Positions 60,476 to 64,000 of a stretch of DNA of 64,000 bases are shown piece by piece. This stretch comes from Plutella xylostella. Taxonomy: Eukaryota > Arthropoda > Insecta > Lepidoptera > Plutellidae. The stretch lies in NCBI RefSeq assembly GCF_932276165.1, contig NC_064006.1:4664501-4728500 (forward strand). Direction: 5' to 3'. A model generated the notes under the pieces. That model did no database searches. It saw nothing but the letters and a program-made list of their open reading frames with translations, and was not told the origin of the DNA. Position numbers and translations under genes: made by a program. Each line of letters starts with the position of its first letter. The stretch's first letter is position 1.

Positions 60476-63086
60476 TCTACAGACACTCGAATTGCTGTGT
60501 AAAAACTTTGTTTCAATTTTATTAAACAAATAATAATAAATGGTTTAATTGTGTAACCGTTATTGCTTGTTAACCTCACAATGGTTCTTCGACATAACAA
60601 ATACCCATAGTTACGTAGCTACCTTTTTACCACACAACAGATTAGATACCCCTTCAATCTAGGAGCCTGCAGTAATCTGGCGACACGGGCGACGACGCCG
60701 GGCGAGGCGTCTTTGTGAGCGACTCATTTTACGCGCCACTTGCTACGCCGGCAGGGCCCCTACTACCACCGCTGCTAATTGTTAGTTGGAGTTGGAGCTA
60801 TTGAGTTTCACGCGAGTTTGGACGATAGTATAGCTACTGAAACATATTTCAAAACTGTAAGCAATGTAAGAGCAAATAGTTTCAGACAATCACTAGTCCT
60901 GAATCCTTTAACAATGTTTCGTTATGACAATTTGCACCAAACTATCAGTCCGACGATATCGTGCAAGTGTAGTTGTAGAAAAAACATCCGTTGGCTCAAT
61001 CGAATCAAGGCGAAACGATGGCGGCCATGTAATGTATTTATAAATAGAAGCTCATTTAATTAAATTTAATAATTCATCATCTAACCTCGCATCAGGGACG
61101 CTTAACTTCAGCGCCCTTCAATATTTCACCTATAATAATAACTGTATGATTTCTCCCTACAAATACTACGGCGAGGTACAAAGAATAAAACCTCTAATAA
61201 CCTAATTATTATAATTTGGAATAAGATAGAGATATAAAAGACCCATATTTCATCTAAAACCCGTAGTAACTCCTCGTCTAACTGAACCGTGACGGGAACG
61301 TAATCGATCTAACTCGAGCGATAAACGATGTCTACGACGTTTTTATACTTCCCTATCGCATGTATAGTTAATAAATTAATAATAGCATATCATCATATTA
61401 TAAATACTTATACTTACACTTACTGTGTTTATGAGCAGTTTTAAAAGTACGAAGAAAAAATCTGTAGGCAGATATCCTGTAAGTAAATGAAACAAGCTAC
61501 TTACTTTAAACCTAAATAGTACGATCTTTAACTATCTATACCTAACTATACATACTGGCTATAGGTAATTAATACCAGTTTCTTTTTACAGAAAGGGATT
61601 AAATCCTTTATATAATTTTTCAGTGTCTCACAATAATTAGCTGAAACACTCAAATTGTAAGCCGTTTGAATTTTTATGCCTTGTTAATTTTCACCCTTTG
61701 CAAAAAGATTACCACCTGCCTTAGTGTGACCTTAAGTGTTGTAATTTTCAGTGATGGCTCAATATTTTAGATTAAAAAAAATCTTTATGTTTCATATATG
61801 TTGCAATAATTATCTCTGGCGTTGCACTATTGCAATCAACATATTCAGCACATATGCCACATATTAGGAGCACCCTCGTAATTAACTTAAGTGCAAATAA
61901 CAGACAGTAACATTTATAAAGTTTTTGCAAAACCAACGATATTTTAAAACCGCACTATTTTTATGACTATTGATGAACTGTACATAATGATAGTAGTTAG
62001 TAGGTGTACCTCTACCTATCTAAGTAAGTAGGAAGCAACCCCTACAAAACAATACCTACACGCAAAGCCGTTCAGCCTGCGAGTTCCATTTCTATTTAAG
62101 TCGTTTAAGTTTAATGATATACACTGGCGAGATGTAAATAAAATAAAAATGCAAATCTGAGTGCTTCCCGCGCGCTCCCTGCCGCCGCCGCCGCCGCCGC
62201 CTCCGTCGCGATATTATGAGAATGATACTGTTTTTAACTGCGTTCAAGATTTCCGTTTGGTTCTCCAACTGTTTATTTTGGATTCAATTTAGGAATTTCG
62301 TTGCGATTACGTCTTAAATATGTTTTCAGTGGACAAGTTTTAGTTCAGTACATAACCGTAAGCATTATGTGGATAGCAAATATGAAGGTATTTATCCGAA
62401 CTGAAATGACTATACCTACCTACTACTACCTACCTACCTAACCATCCAAAATTCTTCTAAATTATGATAGGACACAAACCTCGGTAGGTAAAAACCATTG
62501 TACTTGTAATTCTATGGTAAAAGCCTACCTCATTCAAACAGGAGAGACATAGGTATTTTGTAAAATGGACAATGGGATCTGAAAAACATGTTCAGTCAGT
62601 ACCAGCAGTCCATCCAGTAAAGCAGATTTTTCTAGTTTAAATAAAATAAACAAAATAACCTCCATTTAAATTCGCGCCAAAAGTTTGAGAAGGACATTTT
62701 TTCCGTCTCGTAATAAGCGCATTAGGGGTGGAAAAATCGCAGCTACCCGAAACTTTTGGCGTTTTCTTTTTTTTACATTAAGGACAAAAAGGAAAAGTGG
62801 GAGCCTACTTAGAAGGGTGGTACAACTTTTAAATCCTCTGCATCCCGTATTTTTTGTGTAAATAAGTTTAGTTAGGCGACGTCCCTCCAGTCTTGCTTTG
62901 TTAAGTGGCTATCTGTAGGTAGGTATGTATAGGGTAGGTGATAGATACATTTTGATCGAGGCAATTTAAAAACAAACGCTGCCTTCACAACTATATTACT
63001 CCGCTTAGTGAAATATTTCTACTGACGTGTTGTAAGACTACGTGTAAGTATCTGTGGCTATGGCCACCGTAGCCTGGGTAGGCCTA

Positions 63087-63181
63087 GGCCCCATTGCTGC
63101 GGTGAGTGGTTTTCCATACAGTGGATCCTGAAAAATATAAGGAAACAACGCAGCGCGGCGACGCAACGCAACAATGGGGCC
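63087..63181. mobile_element. Possible short MITE
   Basis: GGCCCCATTGCTGCG at the left is matched by the complement at the right (CGCAACAATGGGGCC). Flanking triplets CTA and CTT do not match exactly, so the target duplication is unproven. Confidence 0.45.
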
Positions 63182-64000
63182 CTTCCCTCAGCCTTAGCTC
63201 CGTCGTGTTCTATGAACTAACCATGCTGGGGTTGTATGCAAGAACTTATGTTGACATCAAATAAGGAAGTGATTAGTTTGAAATTAAATAATATTACCTA
63301 AAAGCGTAATTATTATAGGGTCCTGTTTTATCTTTTGATGCTGCCATGGTGGTTTCTGCGTTCATATTAATTTGACTGAAGGAAAGGATTAAATTAAAAC
63401 CATAAGTACATATATGGTACATATCCATGATTATTATGTTTATTTAAAAATAACTTACTAAACTAAGCGAACCTAAAATTAGGACTATTCTAAAATGCAT
63501 TTTGCCATATTTCAGTACGATATTTAGATGTAGTTTAAAAAATATATTAAACAGTGTTACGACTTTAATTTCATATTACCGTAAAATAACATTTATTTTA
63601 ATAAGTAGAACAAGATTCTGCACCGCAATTATTACATAAAAACAGTTCAAACATAACTTTTGAATCATTAACTATGTATCTATAATAATTTATAATAGAT
63701 CGTTTAGATTCTAAACAATCAAAATAAATTAACGATTTTTGTGGACTTGCAAAACCTAAATAGTAATTTTAGTGATAAGTCTTAGCAACCTCAGTTGTGT
63801 TGAGGGTAGCGTCCTAAATCTTATAACGAGATCATATTAACGATTTCATACAAATATGTACGCAAAGGCAAAATATGAATGATAAAGTTTTTGTGTTAAA
63901 TTAATTTAACAGAAGTGATACCTTACCTACCGATTCGGTAAATGATTTTCAAAAGTAAGTCTATTTAATTAAATAGTAACATTATGCGGATATTGCTTTA

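Larger units (their letters stand above)
59079..64000. other. Intergenic stretch to the window end, no gene seen
   Basis: AT-rich with TACC microsatellites (59205-59240, 62410-62445) and a (CCG)n tract at 62180-62205. A GC-rich patch at 60660-60780 may be regulatory. Open frames (for example 60779-61063) show no motif. Confidence 0.4.

Overview
The window is AT-rich, intron-bearing animal DNA. The protein evidence (an insect-type slouch/NK1 homeodomain) and the repeat families (tRNA-derived SINEs, non-LTR retrotransposon 3' ends and MITEs of kinds I associate with moths and butterflies) point to a lepidopteran insect. No bacterial-type operons, CRISPR arrays, rRNA genes or intact tRNA genes are visible.

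Region 1-14,000: the homeobox gene slou (slouch, NK1 class) on the + strand. Three coding exons (796-1060, 12573-12898, 13377-13622) join in frame to a 278-residue protein with an N-terminal NK1/eh1-like motif, an acidic linker, a complete homeodomain split at the classic Q44/V45 intron site, and a proline/glycine- and histidine-rich tail. Intron 1 (11.5 kb) holds mobile-element debris: a Tc1/mariner-like MITE carrying a second palindromic MITE, LINE 3' ends, and Harbinger-like MITEs, one lying 88 bp before exon 2.

Region 14,000-57,400: a long gene desert. It contains dispersed MITEs, LINE and SINE pieces, four clusters of CTACG/CGTAG words, a hAT-type element with an 8-bp target duplication and internal ACCGGT palindromes (28964-29445), a foldback-like element with inverted arrays of degenerate ~15-bp repeats (53393-54149), and a 6.1-kb structure at 30465-36583. 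The last resolves into a decayed pogo/Tigger-like transposon into which a second, inverted copy of itself inserted at an internal TA. Later a LINE fragment with an 11-bp target duplication and a SINE landed in the outer copy. GC-richer non-repetitive islands in the desert are candidate regulatory DNA for slou; this is inference.

Region 57,444-59,078: a second spliced gene on the + strand, four phase-0 exons giving a 235-residue protein that I do not recognise: a short N-terminal membrane anchor, a basic stop-transfer flank and a coiled-coil body. Region 59,079-64,000 has no supported gene.

The two genes show no evident functional link. I found no convincing new multi-gene system. The most unusual items are the self-inserted pogo-like element, the foldback and hAT-like elements with internal motif arrays, the CTACG clusters, and an in-frame duplicated splice donor at the end of slou exon 1.
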